Positions 14,594 to 23,807 are shown, counted from the first letter of the stretch. The stretch is 45,449 bases of DNA from Epilithonimonas bovis DSM 19482 (GCF_900108115.1 NZ_FTPU01000026.1:1-45449), one strand, 5' to 3'. Numbers and translations are program-made. The notes: generated by a model from the sequence alone, not told the origin.

Positions 14594-16270
14594 ATGGAAA
14601 CAGTTCAATCCAATTCCAGACATCCAAAAGGATTATGGGTATTATTTGGAACCGAGATGTGGGAGCGCTTTAATTTTTATGGGATGAGAGCGTTGCTAAC
14701 GCTTTTTATGATCAATTCCCTGGGAATTATAGAGTCTGAAACATCAATTATCTATGGAGGATTTTTGGCTTTATGCTACCTGACGCCTATGCTAGGCGGT
14801 TTCATTGCAGATAAATACCTGGGAAACAGATATTGTATACTTTTGGGAGGTACCTTGATGGGGATTGGTCAATTGATCCTTTTCTTTAGTGCTACATTAT
14901 TTGGTGAAAACCTGGATTTAGCCAAAACACTGCTGTGGGTAGGACTTGGTGTTATCATATTTGGTAACGGTTTCTTCAAACCAAATATCTCGTCTATGGT
15001 AGGTAGCTTGTATCCTAAACAGGAAAAAAACAAGCTGGATTCTGCCTTTACAATCTTCTATATGGGAATTAATCTTGGTGCATTTTTGGGACAACTAATT
15101 TGCCCAATTTTGGGAGATGTAAAAAGTGTAGATGGCATCAGAGATATTCATGCATTCAAATGGGGATTCCTGGCAGCATCCATCGCCATGTTTTTTGGCA
15201 CATTAACGTTTTTATTCCTTAAAAACAGATATGTTGTAACACCTGAAGGCAGACCGATTGGTGGACTTCCAAAAAACAATACGGCAGAGGATTTTGAAGA
15301 AGGCGAGGCACAGTCCGCAAAATTTTCTCAAAAATCTATCATCGGCGCCGTGATTGCCTTTGTTCTATTAGGCCTTTTGTTTCACTTTGGTATAGGTCAA
15401 AATGTGGTCTACTCGCTGGTTTATTCTGCCGGATTAACATTAGCCGGATTAATTATTTCTGACTCATCCATTACCAAGGTAGAGAGAGACCGTATTCTGG
15501 TAATCTATGTGGTTTCATTCTTTGTTATTTTCTTTTGGGCAGCATTTGAACAGGCTGGTTCATCATTAACATTTATTGCTGATAACCAAACAGACCGTAA
15601 CTTCTTTGGATGGATTATGCCACCATCAATGGTTCAGATTTTCAACGGACTTTTTATTGTTGTAATGGCTGTACCGTTCAGTTTTCTTTGGGATAAACTG
15701 AGAGGTGTGGGCAAAGAACCTGTATCACCTCTTAAACAAGCCATGGGGCTTGTTATTATTGCCATCAGCTACTTTATATTGGCACACAATGTAAAAGACC
15801 TTGGCAACTCGGGATTACTGGCTATCAAGTGGCTGATTTTGCTTTATTTCCTACAGACATGTGGTGAACTTTGTTTATCTCCAATAGGTCTTTCTTTGGT
15901 AGGTAAATTGGCACCAAAAAGATTTGCTTCGTTGCTTTACGGCGTATTCTTTATTTCTAATGCCGCTGGTTATGCACTGGCAGGAACCCTGGGATCTATC
16001 ATGCCTGCTACAGGTGATAAGTTCAAAAAAGCTGAAGAGTTGGGCATTAATCTACAGGATGTGCTTGATAAGAAAGTGACTCTCAATGCGAGTCAGGTTG
16101 AATTATTTACCAAAAACCAAATACCGTTGGCCAATCACACATTTGCCGGGTACGAAATCCATAATCTTTACGAATTTTTTATGGTTTTTGTTGTTCTTTG
16201 CGGTATCGCAGGTATTATTCTGGCTATAATTTCGCCATTCCTTAAAAAGATGATGCACGGTATCAAATAA
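14594..16270 (+). CDS. POT-family proton-dependent peptide transporter (2)
   Basis: This 558-aa MFS peptide:H+ symporter opens with LFGTEMWERFNFYGMRALLTLFM, carrying the ExxERF motif, and has GNGFFKPNISSMVGSLYP in TM4 and GELCLSPIGLSLVGKLAPKRFASLLYG as the second PTR2 signature. A polar cytoplasmic loop (about 220-250) separates the two six-helix bundles. It lacks the long insertion of the first POT paralogue but has an extended hydrophilic stretch before the last TM helix (about 475-515). The next gene is a third POT member 98 nt downstream. Confidence 0.93.
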   Translation: METVQSNSRHPKGLWVLFGTEMWERFNFYGMRALLTLFMINSLGIIESETSIIYGGFLALCYLTPMLGGFIADKYLGNRYCILLGGTLMGIGQLILFFSATLFGENLDLAKTLLWVGLGVIIFGNGFFKPNISSMVGSLYPKQEKNKLDSAFTIFYMGINLGAFLGQLICPILGDVKSVDGIRDIHAFKWGFLAASIAMFFGTLTFLFLKNRYVVTPEGRPIGGLPKNNTAEDFEEGEAQSAKFSQKSIIGAVIAFVLLGLLFHFGIGQNVVYSLVYSAGLTLAGLIISDSSITKVERDRILVIYVVSFFVIFFWAAFEQAGSSLTFIADNQTDRNFFGWIMPPSMVQIFNGLFIVVMAVPFSFLWDKLRGVGKEPVSPLKQAMGLVIIAISYFILAHNVKDLGNSGLLAIKWLILLYFLQTCGELCLSPIGLSLVGKLAPKRFASLLYGVFFISNAAGYALAGTLGSIMPATGDKFKKAEELGINLQDVLDKKVTLNASQVELFTKNQIPLANHTFAGYEIHNLYEFFMVFVVLCGIAGIILAIISPFLKKMMHGIK

Positions 16271-16297
16271 TCTTGCAGCAGAGCTTTTATAAAATTA

Positions 16298-16322
16298 AAC
16301 CACCGTTTAGATGGTTTTTTTA
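16298..16322 (+). terminator. Weak terminator between POT genes 2 and 3
   Basis: AAACCA and TGGTTT form a short 6-bp stem followed by a T-run, just after the second POT gene. It may only attenuate read-through into the third. Confidence 0.4.
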
Positions 16323-16368
16323 TTTAACTTTGTTGGTACTTTTTTTATCAAAAACAAAATTTCATCCA

Positions 16369-17880
16369 ATGAATCTTACACTTGAAGAAATTCAGAACTT
16401 CAAAGGCAAATATCCAAGACAAATATGGTCATTATTTTTTTCAGAAATGTGGGAACGTTTCTGTTTTTATGGTATGCGCGGCATGCTGGTTTTCTTCATG
16501 ATTTCGCAGTTAAAGTTTGATGATGAGCAGGCCAATTTACAGTATGGTGCCACACAGGCATTTGTGTATGCATTCACCTTTGTCGGTGGTCTGTTTGCTG
16601 ATAAGATTTTAGGATTTAGAAAATCCCTGTTCTGGGGCGGATTCCTGATGATAATTGGGAGCATTATTTTGGCGGCCAACCCTCATGATTATTTCTTTCT
16701 CGGGATTTCTTTTACGGTTGTAGGAACAGGCTTTTTCAAACCGAACATTTCTACGATGGTAGGTAAATTATACAAGGCCAATGATAGCAGGACGGATGCC
16801 GGATTTTCATTATTCTATGCGGGTATTAATTTGGGAGCACTCCTGGGCGGCTATCTCTGCATTGCCATAGGAAAAGGCGAGATGTTCTCTGATCTGATAC
16901 CGGAACACAAACGATGGAATGTAGCATTCGGACTGGCGGCAATAGTCATGCTGGTAAGCCTCGTCAATTTTATATTCACACAGAGACGGCTTGGCCCAAT
17001 TGGCCTACAACCACAAAAACTGAATGCTGACGGGACATTCTCACCACTGGATAAATGGAAAGAGTACAGTGTTTATATTTTGTCGATCGTTTTTATCCCT
17101 TTAATAATGATCATGGTTTCTGTACCGGAATATACAGATTACTTTATGTGGACAGTAGGTCCTCTCACGCTACTCTACCTCTTCTATGAGATGACTAAGG
17201 TTAATTCCTCCGAAAGGAAAAAACTCTGGGCGGCATTGGTTTTCATCATATTCTCTATCCTGTTTTGGGGAATCTATGAACAAAGCGGTGGATCGTTAAG
17301 CATTTTTGCGGCCAACAATCTTAATAAAGACCTTCTTGGGCTGGATCCTAACGGCGTCAACAATTCTGCTGGTGCACTGTTTATCATCTTCTTAGCGCCA
17401 CTGATAGGCCTTGTATGGATCTGGCTGAGCAAAAAGAACCTGGAACCAAACACTATCAATAAATTCGGGTTGGGATTTATTTTTCTGGGGTTGGGTTATT
17501 ACATCCTATTCGGAACCAAATTTTTTGCTACGCTGCAAGGTATTACATCACTTAATATTTTTACAATTGCTCTGTTGGTCATCACTTTCGGAGAATTATG
17601 CCTTTCACCTATCGGCCTGTCTATTATGACCAAACTTTCCACAGAAAAATTACAGGGCATGATGATGGGAATGTGGTTTTTGGCCTCAGCCTATGGGCAA
17701 TATGTGGCGGGGCAGATTGGTGCGGGGCTGGCAAAAGTTAAATCCGGCGCATCAAATTACGATGCTCTTATCACTTACACCGATGGATATAAACAATTGG
17801 GATTGTACGCTTTAATTGCAGGTATTGTATTAATTTTGATATCACCATTTGTAAAAAAACTGATGCAGGGCGTGAAGTAG
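16369..17880 (+). CDS. POT-family proton-dependent peptide transporter (3)
   Basis: The 503-aa member of the same family has FFSEMWERFCFYGMRGMLVFFM (proton-coupling motif), GTGFFKPNISTMVGKLYK in TM4 and GELCLSPIGLSIMTKLSTEKLQGMMMG. I start at ATG 16369 (MNLTLEEIQNFKGKYPRQIW); the open frame extends upstream to 16273 without a convincing start or signal. It is the shortest of the three and closest to the classic DtpT-like length. The thioredoxin-like gene follows after 24 nt and may be co-transcribed. Confidence 0.93.
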   Translation: MNLTLEEIQNFKGKYPRQIWSLFFSEMWERFCFYGMRGMLVFFMISQLKFDDEQANLQYGATQAFVYAFTFVGGLFADKILGFRKSLFWGGFLMIIGSIILAANPHDYFFLGISFTVVGTGFFKPNISTMVGKLYKANDSRTDAGFSLFYAGINLGALLGGYLCIAIGKGEMFSDLIPEHKRWNVAFGLAAIVMLVSLVNFIFTQRRLGPIGLQPQKLNADGTFSPLDKWKEYSVYILSIVFIPLIMIMVSVPEYTDYFMWTVGPLTLLYLFYEMTKVNSSERKKLWAALVFIIFSILFWGIYEQSGGSLSIFAANNLNKDLLGLDPNGVNNSAGALFIIFLAPLIGLVWIWLSKKNLEPNTINKFGLGFIFLGLGYYILFGTKFFATLQGITSLNIFTIALLVITFGELCLSPIGLSIMTKLSTEKLQGMMMGMWFLASAYGQYVAGQIGAGLAKVKSGASNYDALITYTDGYKQLGLYALIAGIVLILISPFVKKLMQGVK

Positions 17881-17904
17881 ACAATAAACACACACAAAAC
17901 ACAA

Positions 17905-18441
17905 ATGAAAAAATTAGTTTTAATCCTTATTCTGTTACTTGCGCAGGGCTCAGGCCATGCGCAGGTGCGCTGGATGACCATTTCTCAGGCACTGGAAGCT
18001 CAGAAAAAAGCACCTAAAAAGATCCTGATTGATTTTTATGCAGACTGGTGTGCACCCTGCAAGGAGATGGAAAAATATACCTTTAACCATCCGGAAATAG
18101 CTAAGATCATTAATGATAACTTTTATGCAGTCCGGTTTGAGAGTGACGGGAACGAGGCGGTGCATTTTGACGGGCGGAGCTTTACAAACCCTGACTATAA
18201 AGGAAAAAAAGCAAAAAACCCTCTTCATCAGTTTTCAAAATACATGAATATCAACATGATTCCAACGATGGTTTTTCTGGATGAAGATTCTAATCCTATC
18301 ACCAGTCTGTCCGGCGATCTGAAAGCTAAGGAAGTTGAGCCGTACTTTACGATGATATCCAAAAACCTCTACAAGAATATCAAGTCACGCAAAGAATGGG
18401 AAAATTACCAGAAAAAATTCAAATCAAGAATCAGAGACTGA
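17905..18441 (+). CDS. Secreted thioredoxin-fold protein (DsbD-gamma/TlpA-like)
   Basis: The 178-aa protein has a cleavable signal peptide (MKKLVLILILLLAQGSGHAQ) and a thioredoxin fold with active site FYADWCAPCKEME (Cys49-x-x-Cys52). A later cis-Pro region (NMIPTMVFLDED) follows the usual order. It therefore acts in the periplasm in disulfide reduction or isomerisation. The insertion VHFDGRSFTNPDYKGKKAKN between the motifs is typical of the Thioredoxin_7/DUF255-like branch. It is separated by 24 nt from the upstream POT gene and 77 nt from recG. Confidence 0.87.
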   Translation: MKKLVLILILLLAQGSGHAQVRWMTISQALEAQKKAPKKILIDFYADWCAPCKEMEKYTFNHPEIAKIINDNFYAVRFESDGNEAVHFDGRSFTNPDYKGKKAKNPLHQFSKYMNINMIPTMVFLDEDSNPITSLSGDLKAKEVEPYFTMISKNLYKNIKSRKEWENYQKKFKSRIRD

Positions 18442-18518
18442 TTAAAACCGCTCTTAGTCAGCGGCCTTTTAATTATCAGATAATTTCCCGAAATTCGTAG
18501 GAATAAAAATCACCCTTC

Positions 18519-20606
18519 TTGACTTTAGATACTTCCATAGAATTTCTTAAAAACATAGGACCCGAGCGTGCAAAAGTAATCAAAAATGTTTTGGGCCTTG
18601 CTACTGTGGAGGACCTCCTTACATTTTATCCGTTACGTTATATGGATAAAAGTAAAGTTTACAAAATTGGTGATCTTACCAAAGAGCCTGATGCAGATAT
18701 TCAGCTGAGAGGGAAAATTACGGATATCCAGGAGATCGCTTATAACAAAGGGAAACGCCTCTCGGCCAAATTCCGGGATGAGACCGGCTCTCTTGATCTG
18801 GTGTGGTTTAGATACAGCAAATGGATGAAGGAAAGCATTCCTCTCAATAAGGAACTTTTTATTTTCGGGAAGGTCAACTTCTTTAATGGTAGTTTCTCTA
18901 TGCCTCACCCGGATATTGAAACCGATGAAAAGAAAGCGTTGCATGGCACTTTGCTCCCTATCTATCCTGGTAGCGAAAAGCTTAGTAAAAGAGGAATTAA
19001 CAATAAATTTTTTCAGAATGTAATATTAAGCATCCTTAAAGAATTACCATCGTTAATTTCCGAAAACCTTCCCACATATCTTTCCAGTTCACTCCAATTG
19101 ACCGACCGGCAAAGTGCATTCTACAATATCCATTTCCCGAAGGACTATCAGCATTTTCAAGCTGCGGACAGACGCCTTAAGTTTGAAGAAGCATTTTTCT
19201 TCCAACTGGGATACGGTTTGAAAAAACTTCACCAGAAAACCAAATCTTTTGGCAACCCATTCCCCATCGTGGGCGACTACTTCAACCACTTTTATGAAAA
19301 CTGTCTGCCGTTTGAGCTCACCGGTGCTCAAAAAAGAGTTCTCAAAGAGATAAGAACCGACATGAGGCGATCTACGCAAATGAACCGTCTGTTACAGGGA
19401 GATGTGGGATCCGGTAAAACGATGGTGGCACTTCTAACCATGCTGATTGCATTGGACAATGGTTTCCAGTCCTGCCTGATGGCACCTACAGAGATATTGG
19501 CTCAGCAACACTTTAACTCTATCAAAGGATTGCTGCAGGATACTGCCATCAATGTGCGTTTCCTGACCGGATCATCAAAAACGGCGGACAGAAAAATTAT
19601 CCATAATGAATTGGAGAATGGTGAGTTATCAATACTTGTAGGTACCCACGCATTGCTGGAAGATAAGGTGAAATTTAAAAATCTTGGGTTAGCCATTATT
19701 GATGAGCAGCACCGGTTTGGTGTAGCCCAACGAGCAAAACTCTGGGCCAAGAACAATATCCCGCCACATATCCTTGTAATGACAGCAACACCCATCCCAA
19801 GGACTCTCGCCATGAGTTTTTATTCGGATTTGGATGTTTCTGTGATTGATGAAATGCCGGTTGGCAGAAAACCAATTATTACAGCTCACAGGCGGGAAAA
19901 GGACAGACTTTCGGTTTATAATTTCTGCAGAGAAGAGATTGAAAAAGGCCGGCAAATCTATTTTGTTTATCCACTCATCGAGGAATCGGAGACATTGGAT
20001 TATAAAAACCTTATGGAAGGTTTGGACCATGTGATGAATTTTTTCTCATCCTACAATGTCACCATGGTCCATGGCCGCATGAAACCAGCAGAAAAGGACG
20101 CTAATATGCAATATTTTGCTTCGGGGAAGGCTCAGATTATGGTTGCTACAACCGTTATTGAAGTAGGCGTGAACGTTCCTAATGCATCCGTTATGGTAAT
20201 AGAAAGCGCAGAACGGTTTGGACTTTCGCAGTTACACCAACTTCGCGGACGAGTAGGACGAGGCGCTGAACAAAGCTACTGCATCCTGATGAGCGATGAT
20301 AAACTAAGTAAAGAAAGCAGGACCAGAATAAAAACAATGGTACAAACTAATGATGGTTTCAGGATTTCTGAAGTGGACATGGAGCTTCGGGGGCCAGGCG
20401 ATATATTGGGAACACAACAAAGTGGCACGATCGATTTTAAAAAATTAAACCTTATCGAAGATTCCGCCATTATAAAAGCTTCAAAATCTGCCGTGGAAAA
20501 GATATTGGAACAGGATTCTCTACTGAACCATCCTGATAATCAGATTATGAAACAATATTACATCCGCCAGTATAAAGGTAAAAATAAATGGTCTCAAATA
20601 TCGTAA
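18519..20606 (+). CDS. recG: ATP-dependent DNA helicase RecG
   Basis: The 695-aa product is a branch-migration helicase that remodels stalled replication forks and recombination intermediates. It has an N-terminal wedge/OB region (LRGKITDIQEIAYNKGKRLSAKF), helicase motif I GDVGSGKTMVAL, motif II DEQHRFG, motif III TATPIPRTLAM, and motifs V-VI with LSQLHQLRGRVGRG. The start is TTG at 18519 (MTLDTSIEFLKNIGPERAKV), giving the usual RecG beginning; no ATG lies in a suitable place. A strong terminator follows, and immediately after it comes the presumed ICE attachment sequence, so recG is the last chromosomal gene before the element. Confidence 0.96.
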   Translation: MTLDTSIEFLKNIGPERAKVIKNVLGLATVEDLLTFYPLRYMDKSKVYKIGDLTKEPDADIQLRGKITDIQEIAYNKGKRLSAKFRDETGSLDLVWFRYSKWMKESIPLNKELFIFGKVNFFNGSFSMPHPDIETDEKKALHGTLLPIYPGSEKLSKRGINNKFFQNVILSILKELPSLISENLPTYLSSSLQLTDRQSAFYNIHFPKDYQHFQAADRRLKFEEAFFFQLGYGLKKLHQKTKSFGNPFPIVGDYFNHFYENCLPFELTGAQKRVLKEIRTDMRRSTQMNRLLQGDVGSGKTMVALLTMLIALDNGFQSCLMAPTEILAQQHFNSIKGLLQDTAINVRFLTGSSKTADRKIIHNELENGELSILVGTHALLEDKVKFKNLGLAIIDEQHRFGVAQRAKLWAKNNIPPHILVMTATPIPRTLAMSFYSDLDVSVIDEMPVGRKPIITAHRREKDRLSVYNFCREEIEKGRQIYFVYPLIEESETLDYKNLMEGLDHVMNFFSSYNVTMVHGRMKPAEKDANMQYFASGKAQIMVATTVIEVGVNVPNASVMVIESAERFGLSQLHQLRGRVGRGAEQSYCILMSDDKLSKESRTRIKTMVQTNDGFRISEVDMELRGPGDILGTQQSGTIDFKKLNLIEDSAIIKASKSAVEKILEQDSLLNHPDNQIMKQYYIRQYKGKNKWSQIS

Positions 20607-20639
20607 ACCTATTTGATTGGTACAAGTGTGTGGAAATAA

Positions 20640-20667
20640 AAAAACCTCCCGTAATTAGGAGGTTTTT
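20640..20667 (+). terminator. recG terminator
   Basis: A perfect 10-bp stem, AAAAACCTCC / GGAGGTTTTT with an 8-nt loop, is followed directly by the candidate attachment core at 20668. It has A/T runs on both sides. Confidence 0.85.
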
Positions 20668-20685
20668 AGTAGCGAAGACGGGAGT
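20668..20685 (-). other. Candidate attL: tRNA 3'-end fragment
   Basis: Read on the minus strand this is ACTCCCGTCTTCGCTACT. It fits A58-N59-U60-C61 of a T-loop, a T-stem 3' strand CCCGT, an acceptor 3' strand CTTCGCT and discriminator A. The match breaks off toward the tRNA body, as expected when an ICE has recombined into a tRNA 3' end and left a remnant core at one end. The integrase gene lies 590 nt further in and reads away from this site. No complete tRNA is visible; it would be expected at the other, unseen end of the element. Confidence 0.4.
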
Positions 20686-20796
20686 ATAGATTAATTTCAA
20701 TAAACAACCATAAATATTTATTTTATTGTTTTTTAACATTTTACAATATTTTATAACACAATGAAAAACATTAAAACCCAATGAACAATCCCAAAT

Positions 20797-20895
20797 TTAG
20801 TCCCCGATTTTTGAAGGAGGGACTAATAAAAATTACCCAAATTGAATTATTATTAGGTTTCGATATTGTCTCTGTCCCCCAATGATATAGAGACA
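20797..20895 (+). other. Two hairpins in the attL-integrase gap
   Basis: TTAGTCCC (20797-20804) pairs perfectly with GGGACTAA (20819-20826), and TGTCTCT (20867-20873) pairs with AGAGACA (20889-20895). The 666-nt gap between recG and the integrase (20607-21272) holds no credible gene. Together with the site at 21052-21088 these are the main structures in it and may be integrase/IHF-type binding DNA. Confidence 0.4.
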
Positions 20896-20943
20896 TACGC
20901 CCCCTAAAATTTATTTTAATTATCATTAGTTAGTCGTTCCTTA

Positions 20944-21033
<90 letters not shown>

Positions 21034-21051
21034 TCAAAGATTAAAAACAGG

Positions 21052-21088
21052 TAAAACGTTTGTAAATAAAGGATTTACAGCCGTTTTA
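21052..21088 (+). other. Nested inverted repeat upstream of the integrase
   Basis: Outer arms TAAAACG / CGTTTTA and inner arms GTAAAT / ATTTAC are separated by symmetric 3-nt spacers around a 5-nt centre. The site lies 184 nt before the integrase ATG. It is a possible recombination arm site or operator. Confidence 0.45.
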
Positions 21089-21134
21089 TGATTTTTTGTA
21101 GTGAGGTAAAAAGCAGGAAAAAGCAACGATTGGC

Positions 21135-21163
21135 AAAAGTAAGGTTACTAAAACGTTACTTTT
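21135..21163 (+). promoter_or_regulatory. Direct GTTAC repeats inside an inverted repeat, integrase upstream region
   Basis: GTTAC at 21144 and 21155 (11-nt period, GTTACTAAAACGTTAC) is enclosed by the arms AAAAGTAA (21135-21142) and TTACTTTT (21156-21163). A closely similar GTTACCAAATCGTTAC lies at 45039-45054. Confidence 0.4.
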
Positions 21164-21272
21164 GAATATTGAAAAAAAATATTTCAAGACACTGTATTTC
21201 AGCCTTTTGCATAGTTTTTCATATTGTTCCGTGGCTCACATAAGTTTAATTTTATCATTAAGAATTGTGAGT

Positions 21273-22523
21273 ATGGAAACGACAAAAAAATCAACATTCA
21301 AGGTGCTTTTCTACCTTAAAAAGAACGCTCCAAAGAAAAACGGATTGATTCCGATTATGTGTAGGATTACCGTAAACGGTACGCAGTCTGCATTCAGTAC
21401 CAAACTGGATATTTCTTCAACAAATTGGGATTTGAAGTACGGCAGGGTTTTAGGGAAAAGCCGAGAAGCTCAAGACGTAAACGGTAAACTTGATAAGATA
21501 CGTTTGGGTATTGAAGAGTGCTATACCAAAATCCTGAAAAACGAGGGAGCAGTAAACAGTGCGAAACTTAAAAATGCCTTTCTCGGTATGGAAAGCGGAA
21601 AACTGACCTTTTTCAAGTTCTGCGAACAATTTCTTTTGGACTTCGAGAAAAAAGTCGGTAGCGGACTTAGGGTTATAGGTTCTTACCGGAGATACAGAAC
21701 ACTCATAAAGCATCTTCGCAATTTTGCACGTGTGAAATACGGTTATACCGATGTATCGTTTAGTGACCTTACTCCTGATTTTGTGCAGGACTTTGATTAC
21801 TACCTGCGTGATAACCACCATTTGGGGCATAACACGGTTTGGGTGTATATGATTGGGTTTACCACGCTTTGCCGATTGGCAATGAGCAGAAAACATCTTG
21901 CTTTTAATCCTTTCAGCGAGTACAAGAATACCAAAAAGGACAAAGACAGAGGCTATCTGTTACGGAACGAGCTGGAACAGCTTGTAACATTTAACTGCGA
22001 CATAAAAAAAGATGAGTTGGTAAAAGACCTGTTTGTTTTCAGTTGCTTTACAGGACTTTCCTATTCAGATATAAAAGGATTGAAAAACAGCAATCTTCAA
22101 GAATTCTTTGACGGCAATCAATGGATTATCATACGCAGAAAAAAGACATCAACATCATCCAATGTAATGCTGTTGGATATTCCCAAAATGATTATCGAAA
22201 AATATGCAGGATTGTCAAAGGACGGCAGGGTTTTTCCTGTACCCTCAAACACTGTTTGCAATGACAGCTTAAAACGAATATCCAAACAAATAGACTGTCT
22301 TAAAGAGAAGAAAGTAACCTTTCATTTGGCACGTCATACCTTTGCCACTCTGTTTTTAAGCGAAGGTGTTCCGCTCGAAAGTTTGAGTAAGATGTTAGGG
22401 CATAAAAATATTGCCACTACACAGATTTATGCCAAGATACTCAACGAGAAAGTTGGTAAGGATATGCAAAAGGTATCTCACAAGTTTAAAGATATGGAGA
22501 GGTCTTTTGTTTCTGAACTATAA
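21273..22523 (+). CDS. Tyrosine recombinase / integrase of CTnDOT type
   Basis: The 416-aa protein catalyses integration and excision of the ICE. It has the Bacteroidetes arm-binding N-terminus (TFKVLFYLKKNAPKKNG, then ITVNGTQSAF), a SAM-like core-binding domain (about 110-215), and the catalytic domain with K in IIRRKKTS, HxxR in HLARHTFATLF and the nucleophile Tyr in LGHKNIATTQIYAKI. In the TGLSYSDI motif a Ser stands where most tyrosine recombinases have Arg I, as is known for IntDOT. I start at ATG 21273 (METTKKSTFKVLF), since family members begin there; the frame stays open to 21162. It lies beside the putative attL, as expected for an integrase. Confidence 0.93.
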   Translation: METTKKSTFKVLFYLKKNAPKKNGLIPIMCRITVNGTQSAFSTKLDISSTNWDLKYGRVLGKSREAQDVNGKLDKIRLGIEECYTKILKNEGAVNSAKLKNAFLGMESGKLTFFKFCEQFLLDFEKKVGSGLRVIGSYRRYRTLIKHLRNFARVKYGYTDVSFSDLTPDFVQDFDYYLRDNHHLGHNTVWVYMIGFTTLCRLAMSRKHLAFNPFSEYKNTKKDKDRGYLLRNELEQLVTFNCDIKKDELVKDLFVFSCFTGLSYSDIKGLKNSNLQEFFDGNQWIIIRRKKTSTSSNVMLLDIPKMIIEKYAGLSKDGRVFPVPSNTVCNDSLKRISKQIDCLKEKKVTFHLARHTFATLFLSEGVPLESLSKMLGHKNIATTQIYAKILNEKVGKDMQKVSHKFKDMERSFVSEL

Positions 22524-22549
22524 TCTACATTATTAAAATAACTAATTCC

Positions 22550-22577
22550 AAAATAGAGGTAAATTTACCTCTATTTT
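22550..22577 (+). promoter_or_regulatory. 28-nt perfect palindrome: integrase terminator and/or operator O1
   Basis: A perfect palindrome centred at 22563/22564 contains AGGTAAATTTACCT at its core and A/T-rich flanks (AAAATAG / CTATTTT). It can terminate integrase transcription. The same 14-nt core recurs at 22609-22622, so it is also a likely operator for the XRE-ImmA regulator. Confidence 0.6.
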
Positions 22578-22600
22578 GTTTTTTATTCGAAATATTTTAT

Positions 22601-22622
22601 TATTTTTGAGGTAAATTTACCT
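22601..22622 (+). promoter_or_regulatory. Promoter with operator O2 of the XRE-ImmA cluster
   Basis: TATTTTTG (22601-22608) is a good Bacteroidetes -7 box. The palindrome AGGTAAATTTACCT (22609-22622) abuts it directly, over the expected transcription start, 9 nt before the ATG at 22632. A bound protein here would block RNA polymerase, so autorepression is likely. Confidence 0.6.
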
Positions 22623-22631
22623 TTAGTAGGA

Positions 22632-23807
22632 ATGATAGATAATTTATTACATAAAAGTTTTGAGTATAACGGACCTTCTATTGAAGACCTGTTTACAGAG
22701 AAATTAGAGCAGTCAGGCTTAACAAAAACCCAATTTGAGAAGCTATCTGGAATGGAGAGAAGAAGTTTGGATGCTATTTTAGATAAGACTTCTAAGCAAA
22801 CTGATATTATTAAACTATTAAAGCTCGCCGAGTTTTTAGAAGTTGATTTAAGTGACTTACTCATTATTTATTTCAAAGATAGACCGGTTGAAGAAATCAG
22901 AGAGCTTCAATCATCAATGGATATTACATTCATCAATAAATATTTTGATTTAAAAACATTGGCGGGATTAGGATTTATTCAAAAGAATGATTCTTTGGAA
23001 ACTCTGAAAGACCGAATTTGTAGCTTTTTTGGCTTGGATTCTATTTACGATTACGATAGAGAGTTAAGTGATGCTCTTTACAGTAGAACTAAAAAGTCTT
23101 TCAGTGATAAAATGAAAGACTTTTGGATAAAATCCAGCTATAAATATTTCGAGCTTATTGACAATCCAAATGAATATAGCAGAAAGGAATTAGTGGAACT
23201 GATTCCTAAAATCAAACCTTACACTCAAAATATAGAAAATGGATTGCTAACTGTTTTTCAAGCATTATATAATATTGGCGTTACCGTAGTTTTTCAGCCA
23301 TTATTACCTAAAACACAGATTAGGGGCGCAACTTTTTTCATAAATGATAAACCGTGTATTGTTATCACTGATTTCAATAAGAACTATGCCACCATTTGGT
23401 TTGCGTTAATCCACGAATTACATCACGTATTATTTGATTTAGAAACAATACAGAAAACAAGTTACCATTTATCAGGAGAGCCGGATTTGTTTTTAATTCA
23501 GGAGGACAAAGCAAATGAATTTGCCTCTGAATACTTGTTGTCCTCAGAAAAAATGAGATACATCGAGAAATTGATTCATAATAAGTTTATGGTAGAGAAA
23601 TTTGCTAAGGAGTGTCAAATACATTCTTGTATTATTTATTCTCAATATCAATGGAGGCAATCTGAATTAGGAAACGATTATTGGGCAGCATTTAAAGATG
23701 CTTTTCCGAACATAAAAAATATAACCAAAAAATTGAATGTTGCTAATTGGGATGTGGAATCAATCAAAGAAGCATCATTAAAAATAAGAGAATTATTAAC
23801 AGTATAA
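22632..23807 (+). CDS. XRE-family HTH protein fused to ImmA/IrrE-type zinc metallopeptidase
   Basis: The 391-aa protein has an XRE-type helix-turn-helix at about residues 27-78 (KLEQSGLTKTQFEKLSGMERRSLDAIL). Its C-terminal ImmA/IrrE peptidase domain carries the zinc motif HELHH (261-265) and a downstream acidic ligand within DKANEFASEYLL. In other mobile elements such proteins bind an operator and are inactivated by, or cleave, a repressor in response to DNA damage or phage signals. Here both functions are in one chain. It is preceded by two copies of an AGGTAAATTTACCT palindrome, one lying directly at the -7 box. First gene of a four-gene, same-strand cluster carried by the ICE. Confidence 0.88.
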   Translation: MIDNLLHKSFEYNGPSIEDLFTEKLEQSGLTKTQFEKLSGMERRSLDAILDKTSKQTDIIKLLKLAEFLEVDLSDLLIIYFKDRPVEEIRELQSSMDITFINKYFDLKTLAGLGFIQKNDSLETLKDRICSFFGLDSIYDYDRELSDALYSRTKKSFSDKMKDFWIKSSYKYFELIDNPNEYSRKELVELIPKIKPYTQNIENGLLTVFQALYNIGVTVVFQPLLPKTQIRGATFFINDKPCIVITDFNKNYATIWFALIHELHHVLFDLETIQKTSYHLSGEPDLFLIQEDKANEFASEYLLSSEKMRYIEKLIHNKFMVEKFAKECQIHSCIIYSQYQWRQSELGNDYWAAFKDAFPNIKNITKKLNVANWDVESIKEASLKIRELLTV

